Shown here: one piece after another, positions 51,501 through 64,000 of the stretch
How the letters are laid out: each line of letters opens with the position of its first letter
Numbering within the stretch: position 1 is the first letter of the stretch
DNA from: Schistosoma haematobium
Lineage: Eukaryota; Platyhelminthes; Trematoda; Strigeidida; Schistosomatidae
Direction of reading: 5' to 3'
DNA: 64,000 nucleotides
NCBI RefSeq assembly: GCF_000699445.3
Contig: NC_067196.1
Span: forward strand, 42,685,806 to 42,749,805
Program-made: the position numbers and the translations under genes
The notes under the pieces: generated by a model
What the model saw: only the letters and a program-made list of their open reading frames with translations
Database searches by the model: none
What the model was told of the DNA's origin: nothing

Positions 51501-53244
51501 ACTTGCAACTATTCGAACCATGTACACAAAACTTACAAGTAATTTTCTATCTTATTCAGTGTTATAATTCAATTATGCTTGTACTGTTTATTTCGTATTA
51601 GGCGTGACTATGCAGAACATGGTACTTGTTCACCAGGTGATGATGTTTTTGGTGATGAAGCTGTAGGGGCTGTTGTTGCAGGTAGGCCAACGGGAATGCA
51701 TCCTGTCGTTGCAACGTGTCTTCAGAATCTACGCATACTTGAAGTAAATGCTCAAGGTAGGTTGATTTATGAGGAAATACGTTGCGACAATACCCAAACT
51801 ATAGCAATAAGTTTGTCATGAGCATATAATTTCATCTGCTATCTACAGTCTGTTTCATTTAAATAACTGATCAAAATAGTTCAATCAAATAAAGTGATTA
51901 GTGTTTTCTTTGGCTTAAAACGTCAAGTACATGCCTAGTTCAACAATTTTATTTTATTTTGATTTAAGATAACGAAAATTTAGAGATCGAATTATGTGAA
52001 CGATACTATTTTACTACTTTTTCAGAAACAGATTAGATAAACAATTATTAATCATGCTTTTCAGAGTCCTTAATGTAGGTACAATTAGGCTTTTAATTTC
52101 CAAATCATGAATATTATTCTTATGTACTATTTTAAAATTTGAACTAAACGTAATCAGTTTATTTGACCTCGAACAAAGCTTTAACACAATATTTTTCAAA
52201 TACCAAAGTACCCTAATTTTCCAAGACCCTTGACTGACTTCATATTCATTGGTTCTCCTCATTTCCATTTGTTGAAGTCTGCAAAAAGTTTATTTCAAAA
52301 TCTTTAAGGCCTAATGTTTTCTTATTTTTTGTAAAGACCAGATTTTAATTTTACATAAAATTATGACATGCGCATTGATATAGATCTATAGGAGGTATAG
52401 AAACGAATTTAGTCAGTCAGCCATGAATCGCCGTCAAAAATTCAGTATATGATGACACGACTGAATAAAACAGGGTATATTTTTACGGACTGATACTATT
52501 CTAGTTTCTCTAAAACTTATTTCGATCGAATTTCATACAAGCCATCTTAGTGATACGAAGTAGGCAAACATCAGGACAGATATTCTCCAAACTTAATTAG
52601 CCATGCTTCATGACAGTAAACTACGCTAAAATTAGCATCAAAAGACATCTGTGTCTTTGCTGAGACTCAGTCGGCTACATATTCATGAGAACTGATAAGA
52701 TCCTAAATGCTTATTTTATCCATATTTCGAGAGACGGACGTTAGATAATGGGACGATGAAATGCTAAAATAGGATAAGCTTTCTCAGTGACCTAAATGTG
52801 TACGACATGCACAAAAACACATCTTATTTAATTAAGATATATTCGTCGCTTCATATTTCTTTACATAATTACTTTAACTACCACTGATACAGTTTTACTT
52901 ACAAATAATTTATATATTTTCCCTCATATTATATAATTGTTTACTTAATTATTTGTCTTTATAACTTATTTATAGAAATATTTAGTCTACTTTATCCAAA
53001 TGAAGTCGATTTTTGGGAACCAGCTAGAGTATGTTTACTAGAAGGTAAAGATGATGACAAGCTTTTCAATGATGCACGTAGTCAAATTACTGAACATTTA
53101 TCTAGTTCTATTGAAACATCAGGAAAACCTATAGAAAATACCGGTACTGTTCAATGTAAAATTTCTAGTCCTTTAGATTGCCTTTCTGATAAACCTGAAA
53201 TTACCAAAGAATTAGATACACTAGGTGATGCAGATTTAATATGA
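18418..53244 (+). CDS. Large multi-exon gene, 5' end not found, product unrecognised
   Basis: Twelve exons were joined by eye from acceptor/donor pairs: 18418-18593, 20072-20166, 34908-35139, 36023-36616, 37201-37430, 38946-39373, 40991-41247, 44668-45107, 46230-46430, 48625-48710, 51602-51756, 52976-53244. Every junction keeps the reading phase, and together they give 1,053 residues and a stop. The protein is rich in Ser, Asn, Lys and Asp, with no signal peptide or membrane span in view. A likely helical or coiled-coil stretch ([21 protein letters not shown]) precedes a more ordered C-terminal part ([16 protein letters not shown], then [19 protein letters not shown]). I do not recognise the family; a cytoskeletal or scaffold role would only be a guess. 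Introns range from about 0.6 to 14.7 kb, and the second hosts RTE and Penelope-like insertions. Confidence 0.85.
20072..20166 (+). CDS. Large gene, exon 2 in view
   Basis: Acceptor TATCTAAG, strong donor GTAAGT. It continues in phase as [19 protein letters not shown] then [13 protein letters not shown], a charged, probably helical segment, and ends in phase 0. Confidence 0.85.
24190..24330 (-). mobile_element. Old fragment of the RTE 5' leader
   Basis: The plus-strand words GGGATTGAGTTGCTAACCC, TCGGCAGTAACCTTAGAAG and GGGCTCTAGGTGGA align, in the same order, with 59309-59400 next to copy D (GGGATGGGGTCGCTAATCCC, CCGGTAGTAACTCTGGAAG). The element in copy D reads on the minus strand, so this fragment does too. 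No coding part is attached. Confidence 0.55.
25870..26948 (+). mobile_element. RTE/SR2-like LINE copy B: endonuclease fused to RT 3' region by deletion
   Basis: The endonuclease part (25870-26340) shows CYAPTDDYN, the catalytic MGDLN block (about 25986), [15 protein letters not shown], and NRIDHICIN and SDHYLL (about 26276). These are the metal- and phosphate-binding motifs of the APE fold. The frame stops at 26352-26354. It is then joined directly to [16 protein letters not shown] (26356 on), so the linker and most of the RT fingers/palm are deleted. A second deletion near 26790 removes the [11 protein letters not shown] to GQRKRGRP region, leaving short AGG microhomology. The 3' end (GGGAGTAACATGCG) abuts the TTAC tail of copy C instead of having its own tail. 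Non-functional. Confidence 0.9.
26950..26969. repeat. (TTAC)n tail at the junction of copies B and C
   Basis: About five TTAC units at the point where the plus-strand copy B and the minus-strand copy C meet tail to tail. By orientation they belong to copy C. Confidence 0.9.
26970..27880 (-). mobile_element. RTE/SR2-like LINE copy C, 5'-truncated
   Basis: A long open minus-strand frame covers RT from [19 protein letters not shown] through [11 protein letters not shown] (catalytic Asp pair), [41 protein letters not shown], and [12 protein letters not shown] to the terminus [11 protein letters not shown]. It is open for over 290 codons, so it is a fairly young copy, but everything 5' of the QGC motif (endonuclease and RT fingers) is gone. 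The truncation point near 27875 is followed by a degenerate TTAC-like run (GTTAGTAAGTGAGTAATG). Confidence 0.92.
31391..31424 (+). repeat. (TA)n/(AG)n microsatellite
   Basis: A short TA run followed by about twelve AG units with one GG interruption, just upstream of the Penelope-like element. Confidence 0.9.
31440..33150 (+). mobile_element. Penelope-like element, decayed (RT plus GIY-YIG remnant)
   Basis: The order is typical of Penelope-like elements: an N-terminal block ([19 protein letters not shown], about 31519), [14 protein letters not shown] (about 31738), [17 protein letters not shown] (about 31921), the active-site region [11 protein letters not shown] (about 32026), and [14 protein letters not shown] (about 32152). 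Next is an LKNGYPFNF segment (about 32350) and a GIY-YIG-type nuclease remnant [15 protein letters not shown] (about 32598), ending with [14 protein letters not shown] (about 32827). The expected YVDD has become YVDY, and a stop follows at 32059. Other frameshifts and stops are present, so it cannot be active. Its 5' and 3' ends are approximate; no flanking long repeats were seen. Confidence 0.88.
34908..35139 (+). CDS. Large gene, exon 3 in view
   Basis: Acceptor TATATCAG, donor GTTAGT. It reads [17 protein letters not shown] through [20 protein letters not shown] to VSHEI and is acidic and Ser-rich. It enters in phase 0 and leaves in phase 1, matching its neighbours across the 14.7-kb intron. 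Confidence 0.85.
36023..36616 (+). CDS. Large gene, exon 4 in view (largest)
   Basis: Acceptor TTCATAG, donor GTGAGT. It is 594 nt, open throughout, from [15 protein letters not shown] to [12 protein letters not shown] low-complexity acidic Ser stretch ([13 protein letters not shown], then [10 protein letters not shown]) suggests a disordered, possibly phosphorylated region. Phase 1 at both ends. Confidence 0.9.
37201..37430 (+). CDS. Large gene, exon 5 in view
   Basis: Acceptor CACGATAG, donor GTATGT. It reads [20 protein letters not shown] through [19 protein letters not shown] to LVT. Phase 1 in, phase 0 out. Confidence 0.85.
37849..38570. mobile_element. Possible solo LTR or unclassified repeat in an intron
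   Basis: A 722-bp block that differs in composition from the intron around it, starting TGTAACAG and ending GTTTTACA, so the ends could form the TG...CA inverted termini of an LTR. Internal words such as GACGCGTAAACCCGTACGAA look repeat-derived to me. No matching target-site duplication was found and no gag/pol lies nearby. Confidence 0.3.
38946..39373 (+). CDS. Large gene, exon 6 in view
   Basis: Acceptor CCACTAG, donor GTGAGC. It reads [20 protein letters not shown] through [19 protein letters not shown], then a basic segment ([18 protein letters not shown]) and a Ser/Pro/Gln-rich end (ETRRNHS). Phase 0 in, phase 2 out. The stop just past the donor lies in the intron. Confidence 0.87.
40991..41247 (+). 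CDS. Large gene, exon 7 in view
   Basis: Acceptor TTACAATAG, donor GTTTAT. It reads [20 protein letters not shown] through [19 protein letters not shown] to SGNST. Phase 2 in, phase 1 out. The 3.4-kb intron that follows holds nothing recognisable. Confidence 0.82.
44668..45107 (+). CDS. Large gene, exon 8 in view
   Basis: Acceptor CAACTAG, strong donor GTAAGT. It reads [17 protein letters not shown], then [20 protein letters not shown] (a likely helix), and a Ser/Lys/Asn-rich tail to NSNEN. Phase 1 in, phase 0 out. Confidence 0.87.
46230..46430 (+). CDS. Large gene, exon 9 in view
   Basis: Acceptor CATTATCAG, donor GTATGT. It reads [20 protein letters not shown] through [17 protein letters not shown] to NQNEV. 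Phase 0 at both ends, so it could be skipped without a frameshift. Confidence 0.82.
48625..48710 (+). CDS. Large gene, exon 10 in view
   Basis: Acceptor TTTTTTTTAG, strong donor GTAAGT. It reads [10 protein letters not shown], then [18 protein letters not shown] with Leu/Ile/Val spacing and charges suited to a short coiled coil. Phase 0 in, phase 2 out. Confidence 0.83.
50940..51300. repeat. Possible interspersed repeat fragment in an intron
   Basis: This part of the intron is less A+T-rich than its flanks, and the words TATGTGGATAAAACCATAGA and CATGCTGCCTGTGAACTTC look to me like sequence that recurs in schistosome genomes. No frame, terminal repeat or tail was found, so the class is unknown. 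Confidence 0.3.
51602..51756 (+). CDS. Large gene, exon 11 in view
   Basis: Acceptor CGTATTAG, donor GTAGGT. It reads [20 protein letters not shown], then [20 protein letters not shown] and [11 protein letters not shown]. It is less Ser-rich and more ordered than earlier exons, so it is the best region for a homology search. Phase 2 in, phase 1 out. Confidence 0.85.
52976..53244 (+). CDS. Large gene, last exon and stop
   Basis: Acceptor TTTATAG. It reads [40 protein letters not shown], then a Ser/Thr-rich tail ending DTLGDADLI and a TGA stop at 53242-53244. Phase agrees with exon 11. Confidence 0.87.
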
Positions 53245-53576
53245 ATAGAACTATTTTGCCAGTATTAAACAATTATTCCTGTTCGTTTTCAATCTTCCGA
53301 TTAATTATTTCAACTATGGATTCTTCTTTGAGTTTTATTAGATTTATTATATATTGTATTAACATAATTTCTTTTTAAAAGAGTTTTGAATACAATCCAA
53401 CTCAAAGATGAAATTAGTTGTGATTCTTTAATGTATATTGTAAATTGAATATTTATACTTATATTTATTTACTAATATCAGAAGTCGATCATTTTCGGCT
53501 TACTATGTTATTTTTCTCACATAAAATAATCAACTTGGATAAACAAGATACCTGAAGTTAAAAGTTACTTATGGAA

Positions 53577-53582
53577 AATAAA
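53577..53582 (+). promoter_or_regulatory. Poly(A) signal AATAAA
   Basis: AATAAA 333 bases after the stop codon of the large gene, in A+T-rich 3' sequence. It is a plausible main signal, giving a 3' UTR of about 350 bases. Other A+T-rich variants nearby cannot be excluded. Confidence 0.5.
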
Positions 53583-54075
53583 TATTATTATTACTAGGTT
53601 TTATTTAATGATGATGATGATATAATTCTACAATCAATCAAGTGAATAGAGAATATATGTACATACTATTTGGTTGTAATTCCTGCTTATTTTGTTACCA
53701 TCTTTAACCATTTCTACAATCATTGTCTTCCTTCTTGTCTGTTCTATCACTTTATTTTTGAAATGAATATTTTGTGATCTGTTAATGTGATCGGTAGTTG
53801 ATTGGATATATTTTTTTCAATTTCAGTAAGGTTTGGTGGAACATTTTTTTATTAGAGTTGAAAAGACAGAAATATTTACGAAAATTCAATGTCTTTTAAA
53901 TATCATGAATAAATTTAAAATATTATCTGAAAAAAACAAACACTTACTTTGAATTTCAATGAATTATGGAGCAATGAGAATAACAAATTTATCGAAAATA
54001 TTTTTGGTAAATAAACTACACGCATATTTCCTTAATATGTTTCAAGAATTTAAAGCAATTAGTCCCTTTTATGAA

Positions 54076-54175
54076 TTTCGATAGAACAATGAGAAGACGG
54101 AGTTGATCTGAAATGTATAGTGCAAAAATATCACATTTTTCAGATCAACTCCGTCTTCTCATTGTTCTATCGAAA
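54076..54175. repeat. Perfect 38-bp inverted repeat with a 24-base loop
   Basis: The left arm 54076-54113 (beginning TTTCGATAGAACAATGAGAA) is the exact reverse complement of the right arm 54138-54175. The arms carry no poly-T run and are less A+T-rich than the surroundings. The hairpin lies about 0.8 kb after the stop of the large gene. No terminator role is expected in a eukaryote. A miniature inverted-repeat element or a small-RNA precursor is possible. Confidence 0.95.
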
Positions 54176-59420
<5,245 letters not shown>

Positions 59421-60129
59421 GATGAAAAAATAACACTAACTAATGAGATTATTAAAACATCTACAGTGACAAGTAATTCCCATAATGGATGGTATATTAG
59501 GTACCCATTATTAAAACTGATCTGATTAATTTTATCGGACGTAACTGGTTAAAGAGGTTTTAGCAAGTTTTCGGACTTTATTAAGGTGTACTTCACCCAA
59601 GACAACAATTTCGTCCTCTAACTAATCAACTTAGGCGTCTCGCATTTGTCTACCCTTATCTGTGGTCGAATATGACATCTCTTTCGTTTGATAATATTTT
59701 GTCTGTCTCCTGCAGATATAACTTGACAAGACTTGGTATCATTTTCATTTTATACAGCTGTACCAAATCATTTTCACGTTTAGGATTCCTTAAAACATTC
59801 ATTTATCTAAAAGAAAGAATATGCTAACAAATAATTGCCACTTGCCATCATATGATCACCCGATAAAACTTGCTTCTTACACTTTGTCGTTTCATTCAAG
59901 TAACTAGTTTGAGTTCAATTACGAGAATCTTTTATATTAGTATCAGAGCCAAAAATCTTGTAACCCATCACCGTCTTGTCTTTAATAGAGGTAAAGGCGC
60001 AGATTGGAACACAAAAGACATCTTATAAGAAACTCTCTATGCAAAGGGTGGCTGCTTATTTGCAATAACCAAGTTTAAAATATTTGAGCTCTTCGTATAG
60101 AGCTTAAGAGTTTCTAGAATCTACATGGA
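59421..60129. other. No recognisable gene
   Basis: Spacer between two minus-strand LINE insertions. Its right part could hold the decayed 3' end of the next LINE, but no motif is readable. Confidence 0.4.
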
Positions 60130-62250
60130 TAATGGATCTTCGTATCGTTAAAAATGATCTCAAGACTTTGACAGCTATTGCATCGTAATGAACCGTAATT
60201 TCAGTCATTTATTAATAGCGGCTCTTAGGTTGCTTTTTGTCTGAATATCAGCTAGCTCAATGTTATTCATTGTGCAAGTATCCATACTTTATGAGACATG
60301 GATGACCTATTCTATGACCATGAGTTTCAGAAAAGATCTGGTTTTCTTCTAGATACTCATACAACTTCTTACGAATAATGTTGCCTAAATTTCAACAAAC
60401 AATCTGGTTGTGCTTGCACATCGTTAGTTCTCATATTTGCGTCTGGTACATGCTTCGAAAATGGGGCTTACTTTTGTGCTCTTCTAGTCTTTTGGTAATC
60501 TACCTTGGGTTGCATATAAATTAAAATATATGTCCAAGGGATTGGCGACAAAATACGCTAATTCCTCTAGTAACGCAAAATGTATTTCATTGGCTCTCAT
60601 AGATTTTCCCACATCAAGCTCATTTAGAGGACCAAAGACTTCATGTTCCTTAATGGTCACAAAGACCAGAATGTTTGTGCGAGGTTCGTATGAAATAGAA
60701 GGAATGCATCTCTACAGCATATTTCGAGGTTTCCTAAACTCGTCAGTACCCAGTGACTTAAATCTTTCCAACATTCTTCTCCTTCTAAGAAGAAAGGTGC
60801 GAACCTCTTTACTCAACTACGGTGGGAGTTTCCCGAACCCCTTGATGTAGCTCGAAGGAAATGCGGCGCAGTGACCTTTATGAACAAATTTCTGAATACT
60901 CCTCGAGCCAGCTCAGTGGGGGATTCTGGTTTTATTGTCTAGTCTATGGAGGATAATTAATATATAATATCTTGTATATCTGCTTCCCAGACATTCGAGC
61001 TGTCACAACCTCGTTATTGATAACTATATGGAAATCGGAGACTAAAACTGTACGTTCACCTTCACCTAGAGGTGACATATAAAGGAGGTTTGTAACGTCA
61101 CCCTCATAATGAGTCGATTTCAGATATAGTAAGTATGAATCGGAGTCCGCGTCATGCAAAGATTCTTCTTCAACGTGTTACACTAAGGTACATATGATAG
61201 CCACCTCAACTGATTTCCATTCAAAAGACTTTTTTCACAATTCATTCCTCAGATTTTTCCAGTCTATTGTACGTTCATTAAAGTTTCTTTAGATTAAACA
61301 CGGACTACTTAATGACCAAATGGTAAGACTGCCTGGCAAGTTCTAAGCCACCTCACAGTTCAAACTGGGGTAAACTAAACCAATCAGCAGCTCTTCTCCT
61401 CTGCATTTTAAGCGGTATCTAACCGATTCGCACGTTCCACTTTCATGGAATGTGTTGTCGATAATAGTAAACGCGATGATATTGTCCGTCTGGCTACCTA
61501 ATCTTTAAGCCTTCAGAACCGCGATTTCTGACATATCTTGAGATGTCGAACTCTACACACTAATATCATTCTTAAAGCGAGTTACGAGCTCTGAACTTTC
61601 ACTCTTCTTGACCCTATGAAAGGCAACAGAGTTGTAAATATGATCAGCCCTCGATTTCTCAGCCAGCGTTTTGAAGATCTGCTTTTCTTGAAGGACATTA
61701 GATAGTTTCTTATCCTTGATTTGTATCCATTCATCAGCCTTCGTTAAGGTGACAATCACATTGACGAGAAGCTGTTAATACCCTGGGTGTTCGGGTCGTT
61801 TATTTTTCTTGCTAGAAACGGATCTAGCTTTATGACTAGGTTTTCTGGACGTTTCATCCTTTCTTACGCTTTTACTGCAAACAGAACTGAATGAAATCCC
61901 TCATTCCTCCTTTGAACCACATAGGACCATTAACTTTGAACTCGTTAGAGCGAATACCATTTGATGCATCTCAAGCACTCTTTCTGGTGCTCCTTTTAGC
62001 AGCGTTCACCATTTCAATGGTTTCGGATAGAACTCATTCAGCATTCGAACAACATTGCTGACTCAGCCATATAAAATCACTTTTATTCACCATTGCGAAA
62101 ACAGCGAGTGTTGCATCCGTGAAAACGCCGTGCTAAAATCCTTTACACTTATAGCACTGCATGCCATTTTTAGTAGGGTATCAGGAATTCGAGCGTTGGT
62201 AGTTGCCTTTTCCGAACTGCCCAGTCAACAAGGTTTTTAAATAATTTAGA
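60130..62250 (-). mobile_element. CR1/jockey-like LINE remnant (reverse transcriptase N-terminal half)
   Basis: The minus strand gives ERFKSLGTDEFRKP (about 60770), then the RT block VGKSMRANEIHFALLEELA (about 60610), YATQGRLPKD followed by a stop, KVSPIFEACTRRKYEN (about 60450) and a THGHRIGHPCL segment (about 60320). These match the order of RT blocks 1-3 of CR1/jockey-type LINEs, where one expects GPDxIHPxLLKELA, QGRLPxDWK and PIFKKG. An upstream frame at 61553-61759 (KADEWIQIKDKKLSNVLQEK) reads like the region between endonuclease and RT. Stops are numerous, and the YADD box is not visible. It belongs to a different family from RTE copies A-D. Confidence 0.75.
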
Positions 62251-63199
62251 AACAGACAAAATACAAAGATAAAAACTGATAATCAGAAAAAAAATGAAAA
62301 AAGTGAACTGTCAGGTTTAAAAGTGCAACACGAAAAACAATTGTACTCAAAAAGTACAGATGATAAATTACTTTCGAAAAAAGAGGGTAATCATGGCGTT
62401 ACTTTTGCCAAAATAAATTTGGTTGAAATCAAAACAGTAGTTTTAATGCATAATAAATTATTAAAATGTTACCATCAACCCACAGTGGAAAAATACTTTC
62501 TGCTTTCTTAAATTGAGTGCGTTGTTTTTTATTCATAGTAATTTGTAAGCATTTTCACTCAAAAAATCAGAAATAATCTGTGAAAACGAAGGCTTTATCA
62601 CTTCGGACAACTTTTAAATTCTCTGATGCAATTATTACAGTACAAGTTACTGACCTCTCACAGTTTATCAGGAAGCGCATTCTTCAAGCTCGGAGCTATA
62701 GTGTGTCACTGTAAGTTGCTTATCTGTCGATCAAATATGTTAGCGCGTATGTCCGCTTCTACCTTTCCTACTAATGGTACGCAGTGATTTTTTAAAAGTC
62801 GGTTTGCGAAAACATTGAGAAGCTGTTAATTCACACTTGTCTGACATGTTTTTTTTTGTAGATTACAGTATTTACGGTGTTGTAGCATTAAGCCTTTAAG
62901 ATTAATAAGTTACTCTCAGGCTTTCAAGTCTTGTCAGACATGAATGTGATCTTAGCTTCTTTAAATGTAGTTTGGGGGGATGTAACCTGATCAGAGCACT
63001 TTTCTCTCCCTCCAACTCCTCTATATCCCTTTGCTTACCGTGGCTGTAAGCTATACAAACGGTGTTGCTATAAGCTTAACATGTTTGACCATTGTCTAAT
63101 ACGACATTTTGTCAACAGTAACACCTGAAAACGGGCGAATTCATCATCTGCAACCAGTCGTTCATCAAAGATATGAGGAAATGTCAAGTTAGCTGATTG
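62251..63199. other. No recognisable gene
   Basis: A+T-rich with poly-A and poly-T patches and one chance plus frame (62323-62511). Confidence 0.45.
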
Positions 63200-63590
63200 C
63201 AACTACATCAACCTAATCTTTCATCACGTCATTCAATGTATGCAACCATTGATTATAGTCATACGAAGTTACTATATGGCAACATCCATTTATCTTTGTT
63301 TAACGTCAAATTTTCTCTAGTATATCGTCGCATTAGATATCGGGTTAGGTGGTCTTTGTCTAACCACACATCTCCCAACTACCGTAGACCATGGTGATTT
63401 ATAATCTCATCAGTTGACTTGGGTTTTATCGAACAACCTACCCTTAACTCATTCGTTAGTTGCGCTCCACTGTATCAATTCTTGAAGACTCACGTTTTCA
63501 TCTTTTATGTGCAATATTTCACAGCTGTAAGTTGTAGCAGAGTGGATTGTACTCACCTCTTTGTTTGATAGGTATCTCATTTTCACTAAT
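63200..63590 (-). mobile_element. Decayed LINE 3' fragment
   Basis: Plus-strand words ATTGATTATAGTCATACG, CTCATCAGTTGACTTGGG and ATTTCACAGCTGTAAGTTGT follow the same order as the minus-strand LINE remnant at 490-900 (ATTGGTTACAATAGTCACGC, CTCATCAACTGATTT, and so on). It is an older copy of the same or a sister family, in the same minus orientation, with no open frame. Confidence 0.55.
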
Positions 63591-64000
63591 GATAACTCAG
63601 GTTGTTAAAAACTAAGTGGGTTTTTCTATTCGAATCGTGGTTTTGCTAGCTATCAGTGATAGGGTTTCCAAGACAACTAAAGTGATCGGAGCACTTAACT
63701 ATTGCAGTCGGCCGAAAAATGGTATCTACTTAAGTTAATTATTGAAGGTGACAAATGACTTGTAATATGTCAGCGATGTGTTGAATGTTTTCTGCAAACT
63801 AGTTGGTGATATATGTCAGTCAACCGCTTCTGTTTGTTTTAGCAGATAACTTGCCAGCATAACACTTATGCTATTAATAATAGTGATGTGAACATGTTTT
63901 CGGTTGTTTCCCAATTGTTTTAAGGTAGTATGCTCTTAATTTTTAATCGCTGTGTTGTTTTATGATAAATTTCCCGTTTTTTTCTTTCACTTTTCCATAG
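63591..64000. other. No recognisable feature to the window end
   Basis: A+T-rich sequence without frames or repeats that I can identify. Confidence 0.45.

Noticed and set aside
60530..60850. 106-residue plus-strand frame
   Set aside because: Antisense to the readable RT blocks of the minus-strand CR1/jockey-like LINE.

Overview
The window looks like the nuclear genome of a blood fluke (Schistosoma or a close trematode relative). The reasons are the strongly A+T-rich background, long introns packed with retroelements, TTAGGG-type telomeric hexamers, RTE/SR2-like LINEs whose tails are short TTAC/GTAA repeats, a Penelope-like element, and a hammerhead ribozyme of the kind carried by schistosome SINE-like repeats. 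The assignment rests on my recognition of these families; no search was run.

Host genes. Two are supportable. (1) On the minus strand at 2770-3145 is the last and main exon of a CHCHD2/CHCHD10-type mitochondrial twin-CX9C protein; its first exon was not found. (2) On the plus strand from 18418 to 53244 is a large gene built here from twelve exons whose splice sites and reading phases all agree. It encodes at least 1,053 residues of a Ser/Asn-rich protein that I do not recognise. Its start lies upstream of 18418 (a possible 23-nt microexon sits at 18210) and a poly(A) signal lies at 53577. Its second intron (20167-34907) hosts three retroelement insertions.

Layout. 1-1800: fragments of one LINE family in opposite orientations. 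2770-3145: CHCHD2/10. 8145-8847: a fold-back repeat with ~220-bp arms enclosing telomere-like repeats. 9764-9835: tRNA-like SINE module. 10610-12595: 5'-truncated RTE-like LINE (copy A). 13130-14110: decayed LINE interrupted by a small repeat. 15205-15700: SINE-like repeat with a hammerhead ribozyme on the minus strand. 18418-53244: the large gene, containing RTE copies B (+) and C (-) joined tail to tail at 26950, a decayed Penelope-like element at 31440-33150 and a possible solo LTR at 37849-38570. 54076-54175: a perfect 38-bp inverted repeat downstream of the gene. 56332-59420: the longest RTE copy (D, minus). 60130-62250: CR1/jockey-like LINE remnant. 63200-63590: another LINE remnant.

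All retroelement reading frames are broken by stops, frameshifts or deletions, so none looks autonomous. The points most worth following are the hammerhead ribozyme, the fold-back/telomeric element, the perfect inverted repeat, the near-identical inverted core of RTE copies B and C, and the unidentified 12-exon gene.
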